From: an uncultured Clostridia bacterium
GTDB taxonomy: Bacteria > Bacillota > Clostridia > Christensenellales > UBA1242
NCBI GenBank assembly: GCA_944362965.1
Contig: CALVTR010000005.1
Location: forward strand, 35,823 to 99,822
Direction: 5' to 3'
DNA length: 64,000 nucleotides
A program made the position numbers and the translations under genes. The notes under the pieces were generated by a model. It saw only the letters and a program-made list of their open reading frames with translations, was not told where the DNA came from and did no database searches. Shown piece after piece: positions 33,972 through 42,118 of this stretch (the stretch's first letter is position 1; every line of letters begins with the position of its first letter).

Positions 33972-35007
33972 CACAAAAAATAAAATGCAATTAAATCAAA
34001 AAATAATAAACTCAAAATTTAATATAACTAAAAACTTTTTATATTTCTTAATTGTGCCTGCTATTATCATACTTGTTGGAATTATTCTTCTCTGCACTGT
34101 AGGCTTTAATTTAGGCACTGACTTTACAGGCTCAAGCACATTTAAAGTGTATGTAAACAACGAAAATGCACTTGGCGAAGAAATTGCAAGTTATAATCTT
34201 GACAATAAAGATGATTATAAGGCTGTTCGAGAAAAGATTGAACTTGTATTGGAAGACAACGGACTTTCTATTCGTGAATATCGCACAACAACTATAAATA
34301 TAACAAGCTATCATGTATACAATGGACAGGCTATTGGAGTGGTTTATCAAAACACAGTCGATGATGCAAGCCTTATTGAAGCACAAAACAATGATATAAG
34401 AAGCAGTTTAATCACAGCCTTTGGCTACGCAAACTTTGATGAAGCTATTTCTAGCGTTGATTTCACGCCTTCAACTAGCTCTTATGGCTGGGCTATTGGA
34501 ATTGTTGCAGGAATTGTATTTGCTTATATCCTTGTTGCTTGTTATATGGCTTTTAGGTATGACATGTCCGCACTTGTTGTTGGGCTTATTCAAATTGCAC
34601 TTGACCTATTCCTTACAATATCACTTATTTTGATTTGCAGATTAACTATCAACTTATCTATGGGAATAATATTATTCTCAACCTTGATTTTAACAATATT
34701 TAATTTATTCTATTTCTACTCAATGACAAAGAATAATATTAAATCTGGCAAACTTGCAAATATGAAAAATAATGCTGTTGCAAATGCAACTATAAAAGAG
34801 ATAACTATGCCAAGAGCTGCAATCTACATTGTTTTGCTCATAATTGCTATTCTTTTCTCAGCGTTAGCAGTTGAAGGGGTAAGGGAAGTTGCACTTGGCA
34901 TTATGCTAAGCATTATAACAACTTTCTATACTTCAGAATTTATTTTGCCAAGCTTATGGTCTACTTGTCATAGAAAGAAAGTTAAGAAAACTAATAAAAA
35001 TTCCTAA
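33964..35007 (+). CDS. secF: Protein translocase subunit SecF
   Basis: The 347-residue partner of SecD has an N-terminal membrane helix (24-48), the family marker GFNLGTDFTGSSTF, a small extracytoplasmic domain (60-165) and five further membrane helices with SYGWAIGIVAGIVFAYILVA and a C-terminal VALGIMLSIITTFYTSEFILP segment. ACAGGAGGTAACAAC inside the end of secD is the ribosome binding site. A terminator overlaps the stop codon. Confidence 0.93.
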   Translation: MNNTKNKMQLNQKIINSKFNITKNFLYFLIVPAIIILVGIILLCTVGFNLGTDFTGSSTFKVYVNNENALGEEIASYNLDNKDDYKAVREKIELVLEDNGLSIREYRTTTINITSYHVYNGQAIGVVYQNTVDDASLIEAQNNDIRSSLITAFGYANFDEAISSVDFTPSTSSYGWAIGIVAGIVFAYILVACYMAFRYDMSALVVGLIQIALDLFLTISLILICRLTINLSMGIILFSTLILTIFNLFYFYSMTKNNIKSGKLANMKNNAVANATIKEITMPRAAIYIVLLIIAILFSALAVEGVREVALGIMLSIITTFYTSEFILPSLWSTCHRKKVKKTNKNS

Positions 35008-35026
35008 TTTAGCTTAGGAATTTTTT
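34998..35026 (+). terminator. Terminator of secD-secF
   Basis: A 10-bp perfect stem (34998-35007 with 35014-35023), loop TTTAGC, then T-run; the left arm includes the secF stop codon. Confidence 0.9.
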
Positions 35027-35044
35027 ATTTTATTTATATTTTTA

Positions 35045-35073
35045 TTGACATAAATTAATGTTTGTGTTATACT
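35045..35073 (+). promoter_or_regulatory. Promoter of rpsB-tsf
   Basis: TTGACA (35045-35050), 17-base spacer, TGT-TATACT (35068-35073, extended -10). Confidence 0.88.
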
Positions 35074-35079
35074 TTTTAA

Positions 35080-35225
35080 GTCATTGGACAAATATGCACT
35101 TATAGAATATTCTGTTGCAGTTGCCTAAAACTTGTTATACTTAAAAACTATACCGGGTATAACTTAAAAGATTTATTTCTGAGGTCGCAATTAGGAGCTA
35201 GAAAACTATAAGGAAGGACAAAAAC
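35080..35225 (+). promoter_or_regulatory. Structured leader of rpsB, possible S2 autoregulatory site
   Basis: The transcript has a leader of roughly 160 bases. GTTATAC (35134-35140) can pair with GTATAAC (35157-35163), or a shorter local hairpin can form around TATACC and GGTATA. Long leaders before rpsB often bind S2 for feedback control; that role here is inference. I match it to no named RNA family. Confidence 0.4.
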
Positions 35226-35242
35226 AAAAGGAGGAATTTAAA

Positions 35243-36154
35243 ATGTCAGTTATTTCAATGAAACAACTTCTAGAAGCGGGCGTTCACTTTGGTCATCAGA
35301 CAAGAAAGTGGAACCCTAAGATGAAGAAATACATTTTTACTGCTAGAAATGATATTCATATCATCAATCTAGAACAAACTTCTGAGCAAATCGACAAGGC
35401 TTACCAATTCGTAAGAGATGTTGTTGCTTCAGGAAAAAATGTTCTCTTTGTTGGAACAAAAAAACAAGCCCAGGATGCAGTTAAAGAAGAAGCAGAAAGA
35501 TGTGGTATGTATTATATCAACACACGTTGGCTTGGCGGATGCTTAACAAACTTCAAAACAATTAAGTCTAGAATTGAAAGACTTAACAAACTCAATCAAA
35601 TGGAAAAAGTAGGGGAATTTGACCTACTTCCAAAGAAAGAAGTAACTCTTCTCAAAGCTGAAAGAGACAAACTTGAGAAAAATCTCGGCGGAATCAAAGA
35701 GATGAGAGATCTTCCAGGCGTAGTATTTGTTGTAGACCCTAACGTTGAACATATTTGCGTAAACGAATGCAAACTTCTTAATATTCCTATGGTTGGTCTT
35801 GTAGATACAAATGGAAACCCTGATCACATTGAATATGTTATACCTGGAAATGATGACGCTATACGCTCTGTAAAACTTATTGCATCATCTATTGCAGACG
35901 CAGTTATTGAAGCTAGAGAAGGTGTTTCACTTAAGAAAGATGATTCTCAAGATGAAGATATCGATATTGAAAAGGTATTAGCAGAAACAAAGCCAAATCT
36001 TGAAATAGCAGAAGCTGGCGAAGAAAATCGTAGCAAAAAGCCTAATAAAAAGAAACCTGCAAAGAAAAAGCCAGAAGTAAAGAAAGAAAACAAAGAAGAA
36101 TCAGCTGAAACAAAAATTGAAACAGCTGAAGCAAAAGAAGTAAAAGGAGAGTAG
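35243..36154 (+). CDS. rpsB: Ribosomal protein uS2
   Basis: Small-subunit ribosomal protein S2. Residues 1-230 are the standard S2 domain ([56 protein letters not shown]). The 303-residue protein carries a 70-residue C-terminal extension that is acidic and then Lys/Glu-rich; S2 is usually 230-260 residues. AAAAGGAGG precedes the ATG. tsf follows after 2 bases, the conserved order. Confidence 0.97.
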   Translation: MSVISMKQLLEAGVHFGHQTRKWNPKMKKYIFTARNDIHIINLEQTSEQIDKAYQFVRDVVASGKNVLFVGTKKQAQDAVKEEAERCGMYYINTRWLGGCLTNFKTIKSRIERLNKLNQMEKVGEFDLLPKKEVTLLKAERDKLEKNLGGIKEMRDLPGVVFVVDPNVEHICVNECKLLNIPMVGLVDTNGNPDHIEYVIPGNDDAIRSVKLIASSIADAVIEAREGVSLKKDDSQDEDIDIEKVLAETKPNLEIAEAGEENRSKKPNKKKPAKKKPEVKKENKEESAETKIETAEAKEVKGE

Positions 36155-36156
36155 TT

Positions 36157-36810
36157 ATGAATTTTACAGCTAAAGATGTTGCAGAACTTAGAGCAAAAAC
36201 AAATGCAGGTATGATGGATTGCAAAAAAGCATTAACTGAGTGTGATGGTGATTTTGATAAAGCTATTGTATGGCTTAGAGAAAAGGGAATTGCCGCAGCA
36301 GCTAAAAAACAATCAAGAATCGCCTCTGAAGGTATAGTATCTGCCTATATTCACATGGGTGGAAAGATTGGCGTTCTTGTTGAAGTAAACTGCGAAACAG
36401 ATTTCGTTGCTAAAACTGATGCTTTCCAAGAAATAGGACATGATGTTGCACTTCAAATTGCAGCAGCTGCTCCAAAATACGTTTCTATAAGCGAAGTCCC
36501 AGCAGAAGAAGTTGAAAAAGAAAAGGAAATCTTAAGAAACCAAGCTCTTAACGAAGGAAAACCAGCTCAAATCATTGAAAAAATGGTTGAAGGTAGAGTT
36601 AAAAAGTTCTATCAAGATGTTTGCCTTCTTGAACAACCATTTGTAAAAGATCCTAGCATGACTATTCAACAATATATCAATGAAAAGACACTTCAAATCG
36701 GAGAAAAAATCTCTATTAGAAGATTTGCTAGATTTGAAATGGGCGAAGGACTTGAAAAACGTCACGATAATCTTGCAGAAGAAGTTGAAAAACAAATGCA
36801 GGGCAAATAA
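36157..36810 (+). CDS. tsf: Elongation factor Ts
   Basis: EF-Ts is the nucleotide exchange factor of EF-Tu. The 217-residue protein has the N-terminal UBA-like domain with [21 protein letters not shown] and the core segment [17 protein letters not shown]. It is the shorter form with a single core repeat, usual in several Clostridia. AAAGGAGAGT lies in the rpsB end. pyrH, the usual next gene, is missing; a terminator and an opposing kinase module follow. Confidence 0.96.
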   Translation: MNFTAKDVAELRAKTNAGMMDCKKALTECDGDFDKAIVWLREKGIAAAAKKQSRIASEGIVSAYIHMGGKIGVLVEVNCETDFVAKTDAFQEIGHDVALQIAAAAPKYVSISEVPAEEVEKEKEILRNQALNEGKPAQIIEKMVEGRVKKFYQDVCLLEQPFVKDPSMTIQQYINEKTLQIGEKISIRRFARFEMGEGLEKRHDNLAEEVEKQMQGK

Positions 36811-36840
36811 TTTATCTTATTTTATAGATATATTTAATAA

Positions 36841-36871
36841 AAATCCACTAGGTGCACTGGTGGATTTTTAT
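36841..36871 (+). terminator. Terminator of rpsB-tsf
   Basis: AAATCCAC (36841-36848) pairs with GTGGATTT (36860-36867), with inner AG/CT pairs around GTGCA, then TTTATT. Its core resembles the hairpin at 36961-36983. Confidence 0.88.
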
Positions 36872-36882
36872 TAAACAATAAA

Positions 36883-36912
36883 GATGTGCTTTTAACTAGC
36901 ACATCCTTTATA
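36883..36912. terminator. Second hairpin between tsf and the HipA-like module
   Basis: A perfect 8-bp stem, GATGTGCT (36883-36890) with AGCACATC (36898-36905), 7-base loop, with A/T-rich flanks able to serve as a weak terminator on either strand. Confidence 0.6.
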
Positions 36913-36953
36913 TTAGCCATAGAAATACAAGGGAAGTTTTAGGTTTATTGATG

Positions 36954-36985
36954 AAATAAAAACCACCAGATGCACTGATGGTCTT
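36954..36985 (-). terminator. Terminator of the HipA-like module
   Basis: ACCACCAG and CTGATGGT pair (one mismatch) around ATGCA; on the minus strand the hairpin is followed by GGTTTTTATTT, directly after the last gene of the module. Confidence 0.75.
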
Positions 36986-36988
36986 TGT

Positions 36989-37321
36989 TTATTCAATTAC
37001 AGATAATTTATAATCACCCATTGTTATATTATTTCTTGCAATTTTAATAAGTTTGTCCCAATCGCTGTCGTCTTTATCAATCTTGCAAATTTGTATAACA
37101 TCGCCGCGACTATGGTCAATCCACATTTTAAAATCTATGAAAAGTTCTGATGATTTTAAATTTTTTGAATTATATAGGTGATAGTCAAGCAGTCCAAAAG
37201 TTTTCTTTTTTGCAGTCATTTCATTTTCTATATAAGAGTTATAGACATATTCTTTCTTTTCAGCATTATATTTCAACTCGCCAAGTGGTAAATTTCTATA
37301 GTTATATACTAGCTTCATCAT
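36989..37321 (-). CDS. Small partner of HipA-like kinase, possible HipS-like protein
   Basis: The 110-residue protein begins MMKLVYNYRNLPLGELKYN followed by EYVYNSYIENEM, which faintly resembles the N-terminal subdomain of HipA (a strand, then a plain G-x-L turn). In the tripartite HipBST systems a separate HipS of about this size takes the place of that subdomain and acts as the antitoxin. The similarity is weak and by eye only. The gene starts inside the end of the kinase gene (20-base overlap), so the two are translationally coupled and very likely cooperate. There is no helix-turn-helix here. Confidence 0.62.
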   Translation of the reverse strand: MMKLVYNYRNLPLGELKYNAEKKEYVYNSYIENEMTAKKKTFGLLDYHLYNSKNLKSSELFIDFKMWIDHSRGDVIQICKIDKDDSDWDKLIKIARNNITMGDYKLSVIE

Positions 37322-38369
37322 TGTCCTCCCGTTCTTGTTGTTCTTTTAGTTTTTCAGCAACTTTTTCGCATAAAAATTGGCTTCTTAATTTAAACATCAA
37401 ATTTGCTTGGTCTTTTAATAATTGTGGCAGTTCTCCATATTTCTTTTCTGTATTTTCAAAAGCTTTAGAGAGCGGCTCATTGTCATTACTAAAATTATCA
37501 AATAAAAAATCTTGGAGTTCCTTTGAATATACAATCATGTCAATAATTTCATTGTCAATAGTTTCCATAGACTGTTTTGTTTGTTTAAATTTTATACTTC
37601 GTTTTGGGTTTGTTATATCAATAGTAGAAGTTTCTGTATGAATACCAAGTGCAACTGACTTAGAAAGTAATAATTCATTCAAGTGACTTATATTGTATTT
37701 ATTCTTTAAGACGTCATGTTGATGTTTTATAACGCTTTCTTTAAAGTTCCAACAGAAGATATCTCCATTGTCAAATAGGGGTGCCATGAAAAATTGTCCA
37801 GTTTTTTCGTCATACAAAAAAGAAATATTATACCAATTTCTGTCTGATTGTGCTGTGAGATAATCAAGAATATACATCTTTTTTAATTGTAACATTATCT
37901 TATCAATATCAATAGAAACATCGCTCGTCAAACTTGAAAAACATAGCAGTGCTCTTTCGTAATTGTCGAGTGTATTGTCGGCAGAGAATTGTGTTCCATT
38001 AAAGTTATCATAGACAAAATTTCTTAAAAATTCAAGTAAGGAATAACCAGAAAATTCCATATATCCATTTGGGTTATAATTTTTTGACATCACACCATTA
38101 TAGTCGTTCTCATCAGTGCGACAAATGGCGGGCACATACTCAACGCAAGGCACATTTATAACTTTACAAAGTTCACTAAACACAACTTCACCAATATCTT
38201 CAAAGGTTTTTACTTGTCCAGAACTGTCCCTGTTAGTTTTCTTAAACAACCATTTTTCATCAGGTGTATCTTCAAAAGAAAACCACATTTTATCTCTAGA
38301 ACCTCGTAAATCAGTGGTATATACAAAATTTTTGCTATCAGACGTTATATCAATAATTTTTCTTTCCAT
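37302..38369 (-). CDS. HipA-like (CtkA-type) protein kinase
   Basis: The 355-residue protein has the HipA-like kinase core. WLFKK (Lys43/44) fits the ATP-binding lysine and GEVVFSELCKVINVPCVEY the following helix and strand. DYLTAQSDRNWYNISF carries the catalytic loop (Asp176, Asn181) and FMAPLFDNG the metal-binding Asp200. The long N-terminal subdomain of HipA is absent, so the core is closer to HipT/CtkA. Such kinases phosphorylate serine or threonine and may act as toxins against tRNA ligases; the target here is unknown. It is encoded against the ribosomal and envelope genes in the slot where pyrH is expected, with its own promoter and the small partner downstream. Confidence 0.8.
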   Translation of the reverse strand: MERKIIDITSDSKNFVYTTDLRGSRDKMWFSFEDTPDEKWLFKKTNRDSSGQVKTFEDIGEVVFSELCKVINVPCVEYVPAICRTDENDYNGVMSKNYNPNGYMEFSGYSLLEFLRNFVYDNFNGTQFSADNTLDNYERALLCFSSLTSDVSIDIDKIMLQLKKMYILDYLTAQSDRNWYNISFLYDEKTGQFFMAPLFDNGDIFCWNFKESVIKHQHDVLKNKYNISHLNELLLSKSVALGIHTETSTIDITNPKRSIKFKQTKQSMETIDNEIIDMIVYSKELQDFLFDNFSNDNEPLSKAFENTEKKYGELPQLLKDQANLMFKLRSQFLCEKVAEKLKEQQEREDNDEASI

Positions 38370-38387
38370 AATATTCTCTCTAATATT

Positions 38388-38416
38388 ATTATAAATTATT
38401 TATTTAGCCAAGTCAA
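38388..38416 (-). promoter_or_regulatory. Promoter of the HipA-like module
   Basis: On the minus strand TTGACT, 17-base spacer, TATAAT, then 18 bases to the kinase ATG with a weak GAGAGA ribosome binding site. No clear operator palindrome is visible. Confidence 0.75.
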
Positions 38417-38580
38417 TATATGTTTCAATAAAATTATATATTTTGACTTAATTTAACAATTTTTAACAATTATAAAGTATTTATTTTTGATTTCTGATAT
38501 CTTTTATTGACAAATCATTTTGTTTTTTTCTTGCTTTATAGTAAAATAAATTTGTAACATAAATTTTAAGGAGAAAATAT

Positions 38581-39147
38581 ATGAGCGAAATGATAGAAGA
38601 AATTGAACTTTCTTGTCAGGAAGAAATTGACAAGGCTGTCAACCATCAATTAGGTGAATACCTTGTAATTCGTGCTGGAAGGGCAAATCCACATATTCTT
38701 GACAAAGTTTATATTGATTACTACGGAGTGCCTACACCGATAAAGAATATGGCAAGTATCACTGTTCCTGAGGCAAGAGTTCTTGCAATATCAGTCTGGG
38801 ACCAATCACAAGTTAAAAACGTGGTCAAAGCCATAACAGCCGCTGACTTAGGCGTAAACCCTAATGAAGATGGAAAAGTTATAAGACTTATCTTCCCAAT
38901 ACTAACAGAAGAGCGCCGAAAAGAAATTGTTAAATCTATTAAAAAAATAGCAGAAGAGACTAAAATTGCCGTTCGAAATGCAAGAAGAGACGCAATGGAT
39001 ATGATTAAAGACCTGGAGAAAAATGGCGAGATATCAGAAGACGAGCGTGATAGTTATGAGAATGAAATTCAGAAGATGGTTGATAAAGCTTGCGACCAAA
39101 TAGATGAAAACTATAGAGCAAAAGAAAAAGAAATAATGGAAGTATAA
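38581..39147 (+). CDS. frr: Ribosome recycling factor
   Basis: RRF splits post-termination ribosomes together with EF-G. The 188-residue length is normal. Family segments: RAGRANPHILDKVYIDYYGVPTP, VPEARVLAISVWDQS, VIRLIFPILTEERRKE and a C-terminal helical bundle strand with DERDSYENEIQKMVD. AAGGAGAAAATAT precedes the ATG. It begins a new unit with uppS-cdsA-rseP; its usual upstream partner pyrH is missing. Confidence 0.97.
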   Translation: MSEMIEEIELSCQEEIDKAVNHQLGEYLVIRAGRANPHILDKVYIDYYGVPTPIKNMASITVPEARVLAISVWDQSQVKNVVKAITAADLGVNPNEDGKVIRLIFPILTEERRKEIVKSIKKIAEETKIAVRNARRDAMDMIKDLEKNGEISEDERDSYENEIQKMVDKACDQIDENYRAKEKEIMEV

Positions 39148-39206
39148 CTTAATTTAGTTCAAGTTTTCCATTTGTTTTTCGTATAATGTAATTAAAAGGA
39201 ATTTTT

Positions 39207-39905
39207 ATGGCAAACAAAATTTACAAAATACCTTCACATATTGCAATTATAATGGATGGAAATGGACGCTGGGCAACTAAAAGGGGACTTCCTAGAAATT
39301 ATGGTCATAGAGAAGGTGTCAAGGCTATCGAAAGAACAATAGATGCCTGTTTGAAGTATGGAATAAGATACTGCACATTTTTTGCTTTTTCAACCGAAAA
39401 TTGGAAAAGAAGCAAAGAAGAGATAGATGGCATATTTGAGCTATTACGGGAATACCTAAGGCAAAATAACGATTCATTTTTTGAAAAAGGAGTTAAGATT
39501 TCCTATCTTGGTGTCATAGATCCATTTCCTGAAGATTTAAAAAAAGCATTATTAGACACAATGGATAAAACAAAAGATTTCAATAAGTTGGAAGTCAATT
39601 TTGCAATCAATTATGGCGGGCGTGATGACATTGTAAGAGCCGTCAATAACCTTATACAAAATGGTTATACTAAAATAACAGAAAGCGATTTGCTGAATGC
39701 CTTAGACACAAAAAATCTCCCTGAACCTGATTTTGTTATTCGCACAAGTGGGGAAATGCGTATATCTAATTTCCTATTATATCAAATGGCATATAGCGAG
39801 TTATATTTTCCTAAAGTTTTGTGGCCAGATTTTAATAAAAAATATTTATTAAAAGCCCTAAAGGTTTATCAAAATAGAAACAGAAGATTTGGAGGGATTA
39901 AATGA
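39207..39905 (+). CDS. uppS: Undecaprenyl diphosphate synthase (cis-prenyltransferase)
   Basis: The enzyme makes undecaprenyl diphosphate, the lipid carrier for peptidoglycan, from farnesyl diphosphate and isopentenyl diphosphate. The 232-residue protein has HIAIIMDGNGRWATKRG (catalytic Asp17), FFAFSTENWKRSKEE, NFAINYGGRDDIV and FVIRTSGEMRISNFLLYQ-type C-terminal motif ending near ELYF. In that motif the usual GE(Q/L)RLSNFL reads GEMRISNFL. AAAAGGAAT is the ribosome binding site. It overlaps cdsA by 4 bases. Confidence 0.96.
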   Translation: MANKIYKIPSHIAIIMDGNGRWATKRGLPRNYGHREGVKAIERTIDACLKYGIRYCTFFAFSTENWKRSKEEIDGIFELLREYLRQNNDSFFEKGVKISYLGVIDPFPEDLKKALLDTMDKTKDFNKLEVNFAINYGGRDDIVRAVNNLIQNGYTKITESDLLNALDTKNLPEPDFVIRTSGEMRISNFLLYQMAYSELYFPKVLWPDFNKKYLLKALKVYQNRNRRFGGIK

Positions 39906-40873
39906 AAACTAGATTATTGACTTCATTTGGAATTATCTTAGTCCTGGCTATCGCCTTTATTTTAAAGGTATTTGTTAGTGACTATTTCTTTGATGCTTTG
40001 ATACTGATCATTGCTTGTTTTGCGTCCTTTGAAGCATCTAAACTTTTTACAAAAATGGGTAAATACAATAACCTTATTATGGCTATAGTTTATCCAATAT
40101 TTTTAATGCTTATATTGCTTTTATGCTCAGCATATGATGCAAGCATCGGTATTGCCTATACACTAGTTATTGCCGTAGGTTCTCTTGTATTATTCTTTGC
40201 TATAACTTTTATCATACCGCTTATAACCTACAAGAAAACTAAAAATGAGTTAAAAACAAGGAATATGGACAAGTCTACATCTGTCGCAAAATATGCTATT
40301 ATAAAAGCATTAAACACGGCTGTGGTATTCTTGTATCCTGCATTTTTACTATTATTTTTAACTCTCATCAACCATTTTGAAGACCTGTCATCATCTTTTA
40401 CAGCTTTAACTGGCTTTGACGGCTGGGTATCATTCTTCGTTTTGCTATTTTCTTTCTTAATACCTATTTTCACAGACACATTTGCATATCTTATGGGCAG
40501 CTTGTTTGGCGGCAAAAAACTTGCTCCTAAGATTAGTCCTAACAAGACAATCTCAGGTTCAATAGGTGGAACAGTTTGGTGTGTTCTATTAACAGTGGCA
40601 ATATTCTTCATCTTGGATTCAATTCCTTCTATAAGTTCAATCCTACTAGATGCAGGCATATCTGTATGGAAACTTACTATTATAGCTTTCATTGGCTCAA
40701 TAATAAGTCAGCTCGGCGATTTATTTGAAAGCTATTTAAAACGCAGTGCTTCAGTTAAAGATTCAGGCAACCTGCTTCCAGGACATGGTGGTATGCTAGA
40801 CCGCTTTGACTCATACGTTTTTGTTGCACCACATATGTTCCTTGCTTTTAGTATATTATTTTTGGTTTTGTAA
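39902..40873 (+). CDS. cdsA: Phosphatidate cytidylyltransferase
   Basis: CdsA forms CDP-diacylglycerol from phosphatidic acid and CTP, the branch point of phospholipid synthesis. The 323-residue membrane protein has about eight hydrophobic segments and the C-terminal family signature in KRSASVKDSGNLLPGHGGMLDR followed by DS. FGGKKLAPKISPNKTISGSIGG is the conserved loop before it. TTGGAGGG at the uppS end is its ribosome binding site. rseP follows after 47 bases; dxr, usual between the two, is missing. Confidence 0.95.
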   Translation: MKTRLLTSFGIILVLAIAFILKVFVSDYFFDALILIIACFASFEASKLFTKMGKYNNLIMAIVYPIFLMLILLLCSAYDASIGIAYTLVIAVGSLVLFFAITFIIPLITYKKTKNELKTRNMDKSTSVAKYAIIKALNTAVVFLYPAFLLLFLTLINHFEDLSSSFTALTGFDGWVSFFVLLFSFLIPIFTDTFAYLMGSLFGGKKLAPKISPNKTISGSIGGTVWCVLLTVAIFFILDSIPSISSILLDAGISVWKLTIIAFIGSIISQLGDLFESYLKRSASVKDSGNLLPGHGGMLDRFDSYVFVAPHMFLAFSILFLVL

Positions 40874-40920
40874 TAAGATATATTTAAAGATTTTAATTAT
40901 ATGTTTCCTAGAGAGGGTTA

Positions 40921-42108
40921 ATGATAATATTGTATATCGTGCTAGCTATTGCAATTTTGCTTCTTATGGTTTTAATACATGAATTTGGACATTATTGCAT
41001 AGGTAGAATGCTAAATTTCAAAATAACTGAATTTTCTGTTGGCTTTGGTAAAGCCATCTTTTCTCGAACTAACAAACGGGGCGAACTTATTTCACTCCGT
41101 ATTTTTCCGTTAGGTGGATATTGTGCTTTTGCAGGTGAAGATGAAACAAATCCTGATGATAAAGATGCATTTACAAATCAAAAAGCATGGAAAAGAATTT
41201 TGGTATTTTTAGCAGGTGTTACATTCAACTTTGCAACTGCCGTTATTTTTTCTTTAATTCTTCTCTGCACTGTTGGTTATGACATACCACAAGTCGTGAA
41301 TAGAATGGCAATAGATGGCTCAACTATTGAAAATATGGTTGATGGCAGCTTGGTCACAAATCTTGAGAACGTCCCAGAAGAGCAGCAACTGCAAGCAGGC
41401 GACGTTATAATTTCTATAAATGGAGAAAAAATAGACTTTGCGTATGGCTCTAACTATAACGATTTAGTAAATGCTGAAATTTCCGAGCTAAATAACTTTC
41501 TTGATGGAGTAAGAGAGCGTGGCGAAGACGAAGTTGAAGCCTTTAGAAATTACGACACATTCCCTGCGGTTGTAAGAAGGGGAGATGAATACGTTGATGT
41601 TCAACTTGGTTTTTATCAGGTGCAAATTGAACGAACGACTAGCGAAGGCGATAATACAGAAAGTGAACCTGAGCTAGTTTACAGTTATTATTGGGATGTA
41701 AATGTAAAAGCCTATGTTCACACTTTCTGGGAAGGTCTTGAAAGGGCAGTTCCTTTTGCCTTTGGGCTTGCATGGGTTGTGTTAAAGTCATTGTGGCTTT
41801 TAATCACATTCCAACTGCCTATATCTTCTATCGGTGGACCAATAACGACTATTGCAACTATAGCAACTTACACACAAACAAACTTATCAAACATTTTGAT
41901 TTTAATACCTTTGATTTCGGCAAATCTTGCCATCTTTAATGCCTTACCAATACCTGCTTTAGATGGTGCTCATGTTCTATTCACAACTATAGAGGCAATC
42001 AGAAAGAAGCCAATAAAACGCTCAACTGAGAATATGATTCATACTATAGGTTTATTCATACTATTTGGATTTGTCATTTTAGTTGACATCTTGCATTTTC
42101 TGTTATAA
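40921..42108 (+). CDS. rseP: Site-2 metalloprotease RseP (RasP)
   Basis: This intramembrane zinc protease cleaves anti-sigma factors and leftover signal peptides. The 395-residue protein has HEFGH in its first membrane helix (His20, Glu21, His24), GRMLNFKITEFSVGFGK, a PDZ segment (LQAGDVIISINGEKI, about 155-170) and the third zinc ligand region in NALPIPALDGAHVLF near the C-terminus, followed by membrane helices. AGAGAGGG precedes the ATG. Its last codons contain the promoter of the next gene. Confidence 0.95.
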   Translation: MIILYIVLAIAILLLMVLIHEFGHYCIGRMLNFKITEFSVGFGKAIFSRTNKRGELISLRIFPLGGYCAFAGEDETNPDDKDAFTNQKAWKRILVFLAGVTFNFATAVIFSLILLCTVGYDIPQVVNRMAIDGSTIENMVDGSLVTNLENVPEEQQLQAGDVIISINGEKIDFAYGSNYNDLVNAEISELNNFLDGVRERGEDEVEAFRNYDTFPAVVRRGDEYVDVQLGFYQVQIERTTSEGDNTESEPELVYSYYWDVNVKAYVHTFWEGLERAVPFAFGLAWVVLKSLWLLITFQLPISSIGGPITTIATIATYTQTNLSNILILIPLISANLAIFNALPIPALDGAHVLFTTIEAIRKKPIKRSTENMIHTIGLFILFGFVILVDILHFLL

Positions 42109-42111
42109 AAT
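42083..42111 (+). promoter_or_regulatory. Promoter of the PolC-derived gene, leaderless geometry
   Basis: TTGACA (42083-42088), 17-base spacer, TAAAAT (42106-42111), then 7 bases to ATG 42119. It lies inside the 3' end of rseP. A TTG in the -35 box is in frame with the gene and is not a true start. Confidence 0.8.
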
Positions 42112-42118
42112 ATTTCTT

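Noticed and set aside
36961-36983. CRISPR-like or IS-end repeat next to the HipA-like module
   Set aside because: Only two imperfect copies exist, each forming a terminator; there are no spacers, target duplications or transposase.
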